A DNA stretch of 64,000 bases from Alphaproteobacteria bacterium RIFCSPHIGHO2_01_FULL_41_14 (GTDB taxonomy: Bacteria > Pseudomonadota > Alphaproteobacteria > UBA7879 > UBA5542), in contig MEMF01000002.1 in assembly GCA_001767855.1 (NCBI GenBank), positions 681,493 through 745,492 of the forward strand. The letters are read 5' to 3'. Both the position numbers and the translations under genes were made by a program. The notes under the pieces were generated by a model. That model saw nothing but the letters and a program-made list of their open reading frames with translations, was not told where the DNA came from and ran no database searches. Within the stretch, counting starts at the first letter, position 1. Every line of letters starts with the position of its first letter. Shown piece by piece: positions 36,736 through 43,371 of the stretch.

Positions 36736-37071
36736 ATGTCATTTTACGAAAATATTTTTATTGCACGTCAAGATTTATCCCCCAATCAGGTAGATGCCCT
36801 GGTAGAAGGATACAAGAAGCTCGTCCAAGATCAAAAGGGCGAAGTGAAAGAGCATGAGTATTGGGGTCTTCGAACCCTTGCCTATCCCATTCGCAAAAAT
36901 CGTCGTGGCCATTATGTGTTGTTGAAAATCAAAGCTTCAGGAAAAACTATCTCAGCCCTGCGCCATGAAATGAATCTAAATGAGGACATCTTGAAAAGCC
37001 TGTCTGTGAAAGTGGACAAGCTTGAAGAAGGGCCTTCTGTCATGATGCAAACAAAACGTGACAGCGAATAA
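36736..37071 (+). CDS. rpsF: Small ribosomal subunit protein bS6
   Basis: S6 pairs with S18 on the 30S platform. The 111-residue product has the family pattern: FYENIFIARQDLS, the EYWGLRTLAYPIRKNRRGHYVLLKI core, and a C-terminal strand ending LKSLSVKVD. AAGGAG at 36724-36729 supports the ATG. It heads rpsF-rpsR-rplI, with the regulatory hairpin in its leader. Confidence 0.98.
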   Translation: MSFYENIFIARQDLSPNQVDALVEGYKKLVQDQKGEVKEHEYWGLRTLAYPIRKNRRGHYVLLKIKASGKTISALRHEMNLNEDILKSLSVKVDKLEEGPSVMMQTKRDSE

Positions 37072-37090
37072 GAGTTTAAGGATTTGAAAA

Positions 37091-37366
37091 ATGACCAGAG
37101 AAACAAGAGACTTTAAAAGAAAACCAAAGAGTGGCCCAAGCCAAACCAAGAGCCACTTTTCAGGAAAAAAATCTTGCCCTTTTAGTGGACCAGATGCCAT
37201 CGCCATCGATTACAAGGACGCAAGAACTTTGTCTCGCTTTGTAACCGAGAGAGGAAAAATTATGCCACGCCGTATTACGTATGTAACACCAAAGGCACAA
37301 CGAGGCCTGTCAATTGCTATCAAAAGAGCGCGGTACATCGCCCTCATGCCCTACGTATCGAAGTAA
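37091..37366 (+). CDS. rpsR: Small ribosomal subunit protein bS18
   Basis: The 91-residue protein shows [50 protein letters not shown] in sections, the complete S18 core, after a basic N-terminal extension of about 25 residues. It is 19 bases after rpsF and 13 bases before rplI. It binds S6 and probably the leader hairpin. Confidence 0.98.
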   Translation: MTRETRDFKRKPKSGPSQTKSHFSGKKSCPFSGPDAIAIDYKDARTLSRFVTERGKIMPRRITYVTPKAQRGLSIAIKRARYIALMPYVSK

Positions 37367-37379
37367 GGAGCCTCATAAT

Positions 37380-37970
37380 ATGAAAATAGTTTTATTAGAA
37401 CGCATTGAAAGACTAGGCCGTATGGGCGACGTTGTTTCAGTAAAAGATGGCTTCGGACGAAATTATCTTTTACCTCAGAAAAAGGCCTTAAGAGCCACCG
37501 CGGAAAACATTGCCTATTTCGAGCAACAACGTGCCTCCCTTGAAGAAAAAAGCAAAGATCTTCAGGTAAAGGCGGAAGCCATTGCCAAGAAAGCAGCCAA
37601 AGTAAACTTGCTTGTTATTCGTCAAGCCAGTGAAGTCGGCCACCTTTATGGTTCTGTCACCTCTCGGGACATTACCAAGTATTTGGAAGGTCATCATATT
37701 GACATCACCCATACCCAAGTGCGTCTTGACACGCCTCTTAAAACAGTGGGTGTCTACGATGTGAAGCTTACTCTTCACCCCGAGGTGTCTCTCTTCATAA
37801 AAGTCAGCATTGCCCCTTCCGAAGAAGAGGCAAAGAAATTATTGGAAAGCCCAGACGGGGTTTTCAAGAAAGAGACGACTGCCGCACCCGTAGAGACGAT
37901 CGAGACAGAACACCCTGGTTTCCCAGAAGAAAACGTGGCTGATTTGGGAGAAGAACTCTCAGCTAACTAA
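37380..37970 (+). CDS. rplI: Large ribosomal subunit protein bL9
   Basis: The frame is open from inside rpsR, but homology begins at MKIVLLERIERLGRMGD; the ATG at 37380 after AAGGAG gives 196 residues. L9 has an N-terminal domain (GDVVSVKDGFGRNYLLP), a long helix (about 40-75) and a C-terminal domain (VGHLYGSVTSRDI). A Glu-rich tail of about 40 residues (PSEEEAKK ... DLGEELSAN) exceeds the usual length, as in other alphaproteobacterial L9. A strong terminator follows. Confidence 0.97.
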   Translation: MKIVLLERIERLGRMGDVVSVKDGFGRNYLLPQKKALRATAENIAYFEQQRASLEEKSKDLQVKAEAIAKKAAKVNLLVIRQASEVGHLYGSVTSRDITKYLEGHHIDITHTQVRLDTPLKTVGVYDVKLTLHPEVSLFIKVSIAPSEEEAKKLLESPDGVFKKETTAAPVETIETEHPGFPEENVADLGEELSAN

Positions 37971-37983
37971 AAGATTTTTCAAT

Positions 37984-38026
37984 CAACAAAAAACCCGCTC
38001 TCTTTTGAGGGTGGGTTTTTTGTTGT
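37984..38026 (+). terminator. Rho-independent terminator of rpsF-rpsR-rplI
   Basis: AAAAAACCCGCTCTC and GAGGGTGGGTTTTTT form a hairpin with loop TTTT, ending in a T-run. The A-tract on the other side makes it bidirectional, ending the minus-strand pair as well. Confidence 0.88.
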
Positions 38027-38602
38027 TCAGCGCGATATTGGTTTCCCTATTATAGATGATGCCTCTTCCAGTCTCTTTCCAAACCTCTTGAGTAACGTAT
38101 TAGGGGAAACTTTGGACGCATCCATAATATGTTCTTCGGGCCGAGATGGGGGGCAAGAACCACTCAAAAAACTTATGGTTTTATTTTTTTCCTTAAATGG
38201 TTCAAAACAAACAACAAAATTTTTATCTTCCTTTACTGGATCATGGAAAATCAAACTTAAGCCTGCTGCTACACTGTTGTGATCCCCTATTTCTAAGGTC
38301 GATTTCTTTAATCCCTGATGAATCCTAATGACATCAAAACTCTCAATTCTAAAAGGATTTTGTTTGTCATTGAGAATTGTTTCTATGAGAGAGGTATTAC
38401 CTCCTTCTCCTGTTGTTATGATTTTTTTGGGATCCGTCTTCTTTTCAATATCAGGAATATTGACAGTTGCAGTAAAATTTAGGGTAGAAACCCAACGACA
38501 CCCATAGTCCTCTTCTCCAATAGCAGAAAAACAAAGCGGGAAAAATAAGAAAAGAACGACTATCTTAAAAAGAACTTCTTTTTTACCATTGAATCTTTCC
38601 AT
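38027..38602 (-). CDS. Exported protein of unknown function (partner of LRR protein)
   Basis: The frame is open to 38623, but ATG at 38602 gives 191 residues with a typical signal peptide (basic start, VLFKIVVLFLFFPLCFSA). The mature part has two close Cys-bearing stretches (CRWVSTLNF and VVCFEPFKEKN) and no known domain; beta-rich patterns dominate. It overlaps the 3' end of the LRR gene by about 20 bases, so it is likely translated with it. No function can be assigned. Confidence 0.6.
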   Translation of the reverse strand: MERFNGKKEVLFKIVVLFLFFPLCFSAIGEEDYGCRWVSTLNFTATVNIPDIEKKTDPKKIITTGEGGNTSLIETILNDKQNPFRIESFDVIRIHQGLKKSTLEIGDHNSVAAGLSLIFHDPVKEDKNFVVCFEPFKEKNKTISFLSGSCPPSRPEEHIMDASKVSPNTLLKRFGKRLEEASSIIGKPISR

Positions 38603-39086
38603 AAACATTTTGCCCAAGACCAAGGAAAGACATTTTTTGAATCCAAGGAAAACATGCTATCCCATTGCCTTCCAGATTTATTTTTTCAAAACGCTCCTTG
38701 GCAAGCAGGGTGTTTAAGGTCTGTTCAAATTTTTCTTGTTCATCCCATCCTGTTTCATAAAGACGATTAAAACTCAAATTTAGCCGCGTCAAAGAAGGAA
38801 GATTTTTATTAATATAGTCAATTATTTCTGTTGCCCCCTCTAACGTAATTATGTTGTCATTTAGGTTTAAAGATTTAACACGTGTGGAAGCCTCAGGAAT
38901 TTCTTTTAAATAATCAATCACACTCGTTGTGTCAAGAGGGCGATGACCTCTAAAACAACAGGAGATTGAAGGAGACGTAATGCTCCGACGACTCAAATCT
39001 ATATCTATATTATTTTGGTCTAGTAAAGCCGAATGAACATGAAACCCTATCAGCAAGAATCCAAAGAAACTACATATATTTTTCAT
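38583..39086 (-). CDS. Exported leucine-rich-repeat protein
   Basis: ATG at 39086 follows GATGGAG with six-base spacing; it encodes 167 residues. After a signal peptide (FFGFLLIGFHVHSA) and a segment with a Cys pair (SISCCFRGH), ribonuclease-inhibitor-type repeats are visible: VKSLNLNDNIITLEGATEIIDYI, LTRLNLSFNRLYETG and FEKINLEGNGI, at about 25-residue periods. LRR proteins mediate protein contacts; export and few repeats hint at a host- or surface-directed role, which is inference. It overlaps the next gene. Confidence 0.75.
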   Translation of the reverse strand: MKNICSFFGFLLIGFHVHSALLDQNNIDIDLSRRSITSPSISCCFRGHRPLDTTSVIDYLKEIPEASTRVKSLNLNDNIITLEGATEIIDYINKNLPSLTRLNLSFNRLYETGWDEQEKFEQTLNTLLAKERFEKINLEGNGIACFPWIQKMSFLGLGQNVYGKIQW

Positions 39087-39409
39087 ATTAAACTCCATCT
39101 TAAAAATGAAAAGGAAACTCTGTACTCTTAATCAAAAATTCCTCTGTCCCATATGAGGACTACACAAGATGGAGATGTATAGCAAGGTGAAATTTCTTAT
39201 TTTTTAAATAAAAAAAGGGCTAAATGACAGTCTCCCTAAAACTGGGCAGTTCAATGCTTAGCTTCCCATGATTTGATTTAATCCGGATCCCCAAAGACCG
39301 TACTTTTACACAAATGGGGCTGGTACTCCCCTCACCTTTAATTTTTAAATCAACCTTTTATTTCAATCTTATTCTTGAGAAACTCGAAAAGTTTGGTATA
39401 TTTACTCAC
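39087..39409. other. Gap with little recognisable content
   Basis: About 320 bases between the LRR gene and the small peptide gene. It is AT-rich near 39190 (TTTTTTAAATAAAAAAA) and contains a candidate promoter at its right end. No RNA gene or gene remnant was recognised. Confidence 0.4.
39375..39402 (+). promoter_or_regulatory. Promoter with -10 next to a start codon
   Basis: TTGAGA (39375-39380) and TATATT (39397-39402), spacer 16 bases. The ATG of the peptide at 39410 lies seven bases after the -10, so the transcript would be leaderless. Confidence 0.4.
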
Positions 39410-39526
39410 ATGAAAACCCCTGCAAATACGAATAAGAAAAGCTCGTCGAGAGTCCTCTCTTCCTTTGTGGGATGGCTCATCGTCATCGTCGCTTTTGTGG
39501 GGGTCATGTTCTGGATTTTTTCCTAA
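39410..39526 (+). CDS. Possible small single-span membrane peptide
   Basis: The 38-residue peptide has a basic N terminus (KTPANTNKKSSSR) and one membrane span (FVGWLIVIVAFVGVMFWIF). No Shine-Dalgarno is present, but a promoter lies just upstream. Its 3' end overlaps the FabK-like gene by four bases, convergent. It could be a real micropeptide or a chance frame; no homology could be recognised. Confidence 0.35.
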   Translation: MKTPANTNKKSSSRVLSSFVGWLIVIVAFVGVMFWIFS

Positions 39527-40533
39527 GAAACTTTTTTCTGCTCTAGACAAGAGAGCGATTGAGTAACCAACTCTTCAATGATCTCTGCCACTGGCTGTTC
39601 TTTGGAAACCATCCCCACACTTTGCCCGGCCATGAGGGATCCTCGCTCCACGTCCCCCTCAACCACGGCCCGTCTTAAAGCCCCAGCCCAATAGTGTTCA
39701 ATCTCTAATTGCCCTTCTTTCAAGGTAACCTTGCCATCATCCACCCGTTGGATTACTTGACGTTGCAGCTTAATGAAATCTTCCGTTCCTTTATTGACCA
39801 ATCCTCGAACAGGAATCACAGGGAATCGCTCGTCTAACTGCACCGAGGCAACGGCATCTCGGGCATTGGCCCGCATAAAGGCTTGTTTAAAGTTAGGATG
39901 GGCTTTGCATTCTGTAGCACACACAAATCTGGTCCCCAGCTGACATCCTGAAGCCCCCATCTCTAAATACGAGACAATAGCCTCCCCTCGCCCAATACCG
40001 CCGGCTACGAAGACAGGAACTTCTTGAATGTGAAGCAGAATCTCTTGGGCTAATACCGTGGTGGAAACGGGGCCAATATGCCCACCGGCTTCCATGCCTT
40101 CAATCACTAGGCCATCTATCCCCATACGAATCAGCTTTTTCGCCATCATTAAGGAGGGCGCGAAGGCAACCACCTTAATGCCCGCCGTTTTTAACATATC
40201 GAGGAAGCTTGCCGGCGGAAACCCGCCTGCCAAAACAACATGGGAAACTTTTTCTGTCATACAAGCCTTCACCAAGTCTTCGATGAGAGGGTGCAATAAA
40301 ATCAAATTTACCCCAAACGTATTTTTCGTGAGCGTGCGTGTTTTTCTGATTTCCTCAGCTAAAATATCAGGAGGCATCGCTCCACACGCCAAGACCCCAA
40401 ACCCACCAGCATTAGAAATTGCCGCTACCAACCCTGGTTCCGAAACCCAGGTCATGGCGCCCCCTAAAATAGCATACCGAGACCCCAACAGGTCACAACC
40501 GCGCTTCCATAGTTTATTTAATCTGTTTTGCAT
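39523..40533 (-). CDS. FabK / nitronate monooxygenase-type flavoprotein
   Basis: The protein is a 336-residue TIM-barrel FMN enzyme of the 2-nitropropane dioxygenase/FabK group. Matching features are ILGGAMTWVSEPGLVAAISNAGGFGVL, TKNTFGVNLIL, GLVIEGMEAGGHIGP (catalytic His region), VFVAGGIGRG, and GASGCQLGTRFVCATEC. FabK is an enoyl-ACP reductase; a nitronate monooxygenase is the other option. The window carries fabD, G, F and acpP but no enoyl reductase, which makes FabK attractive. The frame opens upstream to 40593; ATG at 40533 fits homology. Confidence 0.82.
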   Translation of the reverse strand: MQNRLNKLWKRGCDLLGSRYAILGGAMTWVSEPGLVAAISNAGGFGVLACGAMPPDILAEEIRKTRTLTKNTFGVNLILLHPLIEDLVKACMTEKVSHVVLAGGFPPASFLDMLKTAGIKVVAFAPSLMMAKKLIRMGIDGLVIEGMEAGGHIGPVSTTVLAQEILLHIQEVPVFVAGGIGRGEAIVSYLEMGASGCQLGTRFVCATECKAHPNFKQAFMRANARDAVASVQLDERFPVIPVRGLVNKGTEDFIKLQRQVIQRVDDGKVTLKEGQLEIEHYWAGALRRAVVEGDVERGSLMAGQSVGMVSKEQPVAEIIEELVTQSLSCLEQKKVS

Positions 40534-40650
40534 AAATCTTCTGTGAGTTTGTGATAATTTTCTTTGTTTTTCTAAACAGAGGTAACTTACCAAGAGAATT
40601 TATAAAAAAAAAGAAAATTATGATACTATTAAAGGAAAAAGGTTCCTTGC

Positions 40651-41394
40651 ATGATTAAACCAAACAATAACATAGATTTAAACGAAGTCAAAAAATTCTC
40701 AGACAATGCCCAAGATTGGTGGAATGAAACGGGTTCATACCAATCGTTGCATAAACTGAACATGATACGCCTTTCTTACCTGAAAAGCCTTCTCATGCAA
40801 CATTTTCATAAAAAACCAGATGCCCTTCCCCTCAAAAACCTGACCATCCTGGATGTTGGCTGCGGCGGAGGTCTTGTCTGCGAGCCTCTGAGTCGACTTG
40901 GTGCCTCTGTCACCGGTATAGACCCCAGCCCTGAGAATACGTCCATCGCGAAAGATCATGCCCGTCATTTTGGGCTAGATATTCTTTACAGCACCTGCAC
41001 GCTCGAAGACTTACAGGATCAAAAAACATATGACGTGGTGCTGGCCCTGGAAGTTTTAGAACATATTCCAAACCCGGCAGACTTTTTAGCTCTGTGCTTT
41101 GAAAAGACCTCCCCCGGTGGGCTGTGCATTGTGGCCACGCTGAACCGAACATTGCGCTCTTATTTAGAGGGAATCATTGCAGCTGAGTACGTTTTAAAGT
41201 GGCTGCCCAAAGGCACCCACCATTGGTCTAACTTTTTGAAACCTGCCGAATTGTTTCATTTATTTAAAAAGGCAGGGTTTCAAGATGCCTCTTTCAAAGG
41301 TGTTCATTTTTCTCCCCTGAAGAATGAATGGTCTTTATCTGATACGCTGGAGATCAACTATATGGGCTATGCTATCAAAGAAAAGCTTCTCTAG
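40651..41394 (+). CDS. ubiG: Ubiquinone biosynthesis O-methyltransferase
   Basis: UbiG methylates both ring hydroxyls in ubiquinone synthesis. The 247-residue product starts with the family's FSDNAQDWWNETG, has SAM motif I ILDVGCGGGLVCEPL (about 69-83), LEVLEHIPNP, and the C-terminal WLPKGTHHWSNFLKPAEL. GGTTCCTTGC precedes the ATG. It faces the candidate structured RNA, whose terminator lies 20 bases after its stop. Confidence 0.96.
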   Translation: MIKPNNNIDLNEVKKFSDNAQDWWNETGSYQSLHKLNMIRLSYLKSLLMQHFHKKPDALPLKNLTILDVGCGGGLVCEPLSRLGASVTGIDPSPENTSIAKDHARHFGLDILYSTCTLEDLQDQKTYDVVLALEVLEHIPNPADFLALCFEKTSPGGLCIVATLNRTLRSYLEGIIAAEYVLKWLPKGTHHWSNFLKPAELFHLFKKAGFQDASFKGVHFSPLKNEWSLSDTLEINYMGYAIKEKLL

Positions 41395-41402
41395 AAAGGC
41401 CT

Positions 41403-41436
41403 CAAAATAAAAAGGGCCAGATTTGACTCTGGCCCT
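41403..41436 (-). terminator. Terminator of the minus-strand RNA
   Basis: On the minus strand AGGGCCAGA and TCTGGCCCT form a perfect nine-pair stem, followed by TTTTTATTTT. On the plus strand there is no T-run, so it belongs to a minus-strand transcript. Confidence 0.8.
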
Positions 41437-41561
41437 AAGTTTAACAGGGAGGCTTACGTCTGGGAGACGTAACTAAGAGAAAACTCTTAGCTCTAGGCCT
41501 TGCGCCTAGAAGGGTTTAGCCTTTCGGCAAACTTGTGAAGCAATTTCTCGCTTCAGTCCCT
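41410..41561 (-). ncRNA. Candidate structured non-coding RNA
   Basis: Read on the minus strand, this stretch folds into five successive short hairpins and a terminator: TGAAGC/GCTTCA (41555-41536), GTTTGCC/GGC-AAAC closed by a GAAA tetraloop (41532-41514), TCTAGGC/GCCTAGA (41510-41492), CTAAGAG/CTCTTAG (41490-41473) and TTACGTCT/AGACGTAA (41472-41454). AGGGA at 41561-41557 pairs with TCCCT at 41450-41446, closing the five arms into one multiloop. A -10-like TATATT lies at 41567-41562, although a clear -35 is missing. No long reading frame is present. It matches no RNA family I recognise (not tmRNA, 6S, SRP or RNase P by their known signatures). Confidence 0.6.
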
Positions 41562-41629
41562 AATATAGATATTTTTACGCAAAAAAGTAGATCATTTTAG
41601 TCCAATTTATCATGCAGTTTTTGCATGGC

Positions 41630-41761
41630 CTATTGGGTAGGAGAGGCCGCAGATCCCGCTAAAATACCCCCATCGATGGTGAATTCTGATCCTGTCACAT
41701 AGCTTGATTCGTCAGACGCTAGAATAACACCACTGTCTTTATATGATGAAGTTCGATTGGA
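41630..41761 (-). pseudogene. Remnant of a short-chain dehydrogenase (C-terminal tail)
   Basis: The minus strand reads KDSGVILASDESSYVTG, then SEFTIDGGILAG and SAASPTQ before a stop. This is the usual C terminus of classical SDR enzymes (LASDESSYVTG...DGG). The N-terminal three quarters, which would extend toward 42400, are absent; the ABC-F gene occupies that space. It is an old deletion or replacement. Confidence 0.75.
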
Positions 41762-41935
41762 TGATTGAGGTATACACCTCTTGACACTCTGGCCTCCCCA
41801 TACTATAGGTCAGAAGAGGACAACCAATTCAGAATTGAGGCCCGTGTTATGAAAGTTATTTCTTAAAGTATCGTTTAGCTGAAAGGCATCCTGCTCCAGG
41901 GATACCCGTCATTAAATTTATCTTGAGAGATTTTC
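41762..41935. other. Decayed or non-coding stretch before the ABC-F gene
   Basis: The stretch has a small inverted repeat GAGGT-ATAC-ACCTC (41767-41780), then TTGACA (41781-41786) with a TATAGG-like -10 17 bases on (41804). These could be the operator and promoter for the ABC-F gene. Short frames reading EEDNQFRIEARVMKVIS and YRLAERHPAPGIPV look like gene debris, but I cannot name the source. Confidence 0.4.
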
Positions 41936-43360
41936 ATGTTACACAAGCCCCTCCACCTAAATAATCTATGCTTTTCTTTGCCCAATAAAACCTGCTTCGA
42001 GGGATTTAGTTCCCAAATCAGCCCTGGCAGTCGCATTGCCCTTATGGGCTGCAATGGCAGTGGAAAATCCTCCCTCCTTAGGATAATTCAAGGTCAAGTC
42101 GAGCCTACTAGCGGGACTGTTCATCGACCTGAAGATGTTCGTCTGGGCTTTGTACCCCAGATCATCCAGGGATTCCAAGACCTCAGCGGCAGTGAGCGGT
42201 TTCAAGCCACCCTCACCCAAGTCTTGAGCCAAGATCCCAATGTTCTCCTTTTGGATGAACCAACGAATCATTTAGACGTCCATAACCGTCGCTCTCTCTT
42301 GCGTATGTTCCATTCCTATCAATGCACCTTGATCATTGCCTCCCATGACGTGGATATCCTCCGATTTGTGGATACCCTATGGCATATTGATAACGGGCGA
42401 GTCCACGTGTTTTCCGGTAATTATGATGATTATCAGCGGGAGATGGGAGTAAAGAGAGCTTCCATTGAAGAAGAGCTTTCTCGGCTAGATCGGCAAAAGA
42501 AAGAGCTTCACCATGCCTTCATGAAGGAACAACAACGCGCGAAGAAAAGCCAGGCGCGAGGGCAAAAAAGCATTCGGAACAGAAAATGGCCCACCATTGT
42601 GTCCAATGAAAAAGCCAAACGAGCAGCAGAAACATCGGGTCGTAAAAAAAGCACCCTTACCCACCGAAGAAACGACCTCTTAGATCAGCTTGCCACCCTG
42701 CGTCTTCCCGAGATCATTATGCCCAAATTTTCTTTGAAGGTGGGAGAAGCTCACGGAAAAACCCTCCTTCACATCACTGAAGGGACTGTGGGGTATGGGG
42801 AACATCCTATTTTAACAGAGATTAATCTTTCGGTGAGAAGTGGAGAACGCATTGCCATCCGAGGGGATAATGGATCGGGCAAGTCTACCTTGATTAAGGC
42901 TATCCTCACCCAAAAAGAAGTGACTCGGACAGGAACATGGACTATATCCAACCGAGAAGAGATGGGATATTTGGATCAACATTATGAGACGCTGCAACCG
43001 AATCATACTGTTTTTGATGCCATTCATACGTTAGCCCCCTCTTGGTCTCACGCGGAAGTTCGCGCGCATCTCAATGATTTTTTATTCCGAAAAAATGAAG
43101 AGGTGAATGCTTTGGTCTCCACTTTATCTGGCGGGGAAAAAGCGCGTCTTTCCCTCGCCCACATTGCTGCTCAAACACCTAGGATTTTAACTTTAGACGA
43201 GCCGACGAATAACCTAGATCTGGACACCCGCAATCATATGGTCCAGGTCTTAAGGGCTTATCCGGGGGCTCTTCTCATTATTTCCCATGATGAAGACCTG
43301 TTGGAAAGTATTCAGATAGACGCCGTTTACACTATAATGGAGGGAAGGTTAACCCCATGA
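41936..43360 (+). CDS. ABC-F family ATPase
   Basis: ABC-F proteins are soluble twin ATPases that act on the ribosome; some protect against antibiotics, others tune translation. The 474-residue protein has NBD1 with Walker A GCNGSGKSSL, a signature of LSGSE in place of LSGGE, Walker B LLLDEPTNHLD, an Arg/Lys-rich linker (about 175-250) and NBD2 with GDNGSGKSTL, LSGGEKARLSLA and LTLDEPTNNLD. No membrane segment is present. NBD1 is short, as about 60 residues between Walker A and signature are missing, so it may have lost some ATPase function. It faces dnaE across 11 bases. Confidence 0.88.
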   Translation: MLHKPLHLNNLCFSLPNKTCFEGFSSQISPGSRIALMGCNGSGKSSLLRIIQGQVEPTSGTVHRPEDVRLGFVPQIIQGFQDLSGSERFQATLTQVLSQDPNVLLLDEPTNHLDVHNRRSLLRMFHSYQCTLIIASHDVDILRFVDTLWHIDNGRVHVFSGNYDDYQREMGVKRASIEEELSRLDRQKKELHHAFMKEQQRAKKSQARGQKSIRNRKWPTIVSNEKAKRAAETSGRKKSTLTHRRNDLLDQLATLRLPEIIMPKFSLKVGEAHGKTLLHITEGTVGYGEHPILTEINLSVRSGERIAIRGDNGSGKSTLIKAILTQKEVTRTGTWTISNREEMGYLDQHYETLQPNHTVFDAIHTLAPSWSHAEVRAHLNDFLFRKNEEVNALVSTLSGGEKARLSLAHIAAQTPRILTLDEPTNNLDLDTRNHMVQVLRAYPGALLIISHDEDLLESIQIDAVYTIMEGRLTP

Positions 43361-43371
43361 GATATAACAAC

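Noticed and set aside
41413..41555. Possible CRISPR array because of serial short inverted repeats
   Set aside because: The units differ in sequence and there are no equal-length direct repeats or spacers.
41410..41561. Idea that the structured RNA is tmRNA, 6S RNA or RNase P RNA
   Set aside because: There is no tag-coding frame or tRNA-like ends, no single long bulged rod as in 6S, and no RNase P core motifs.
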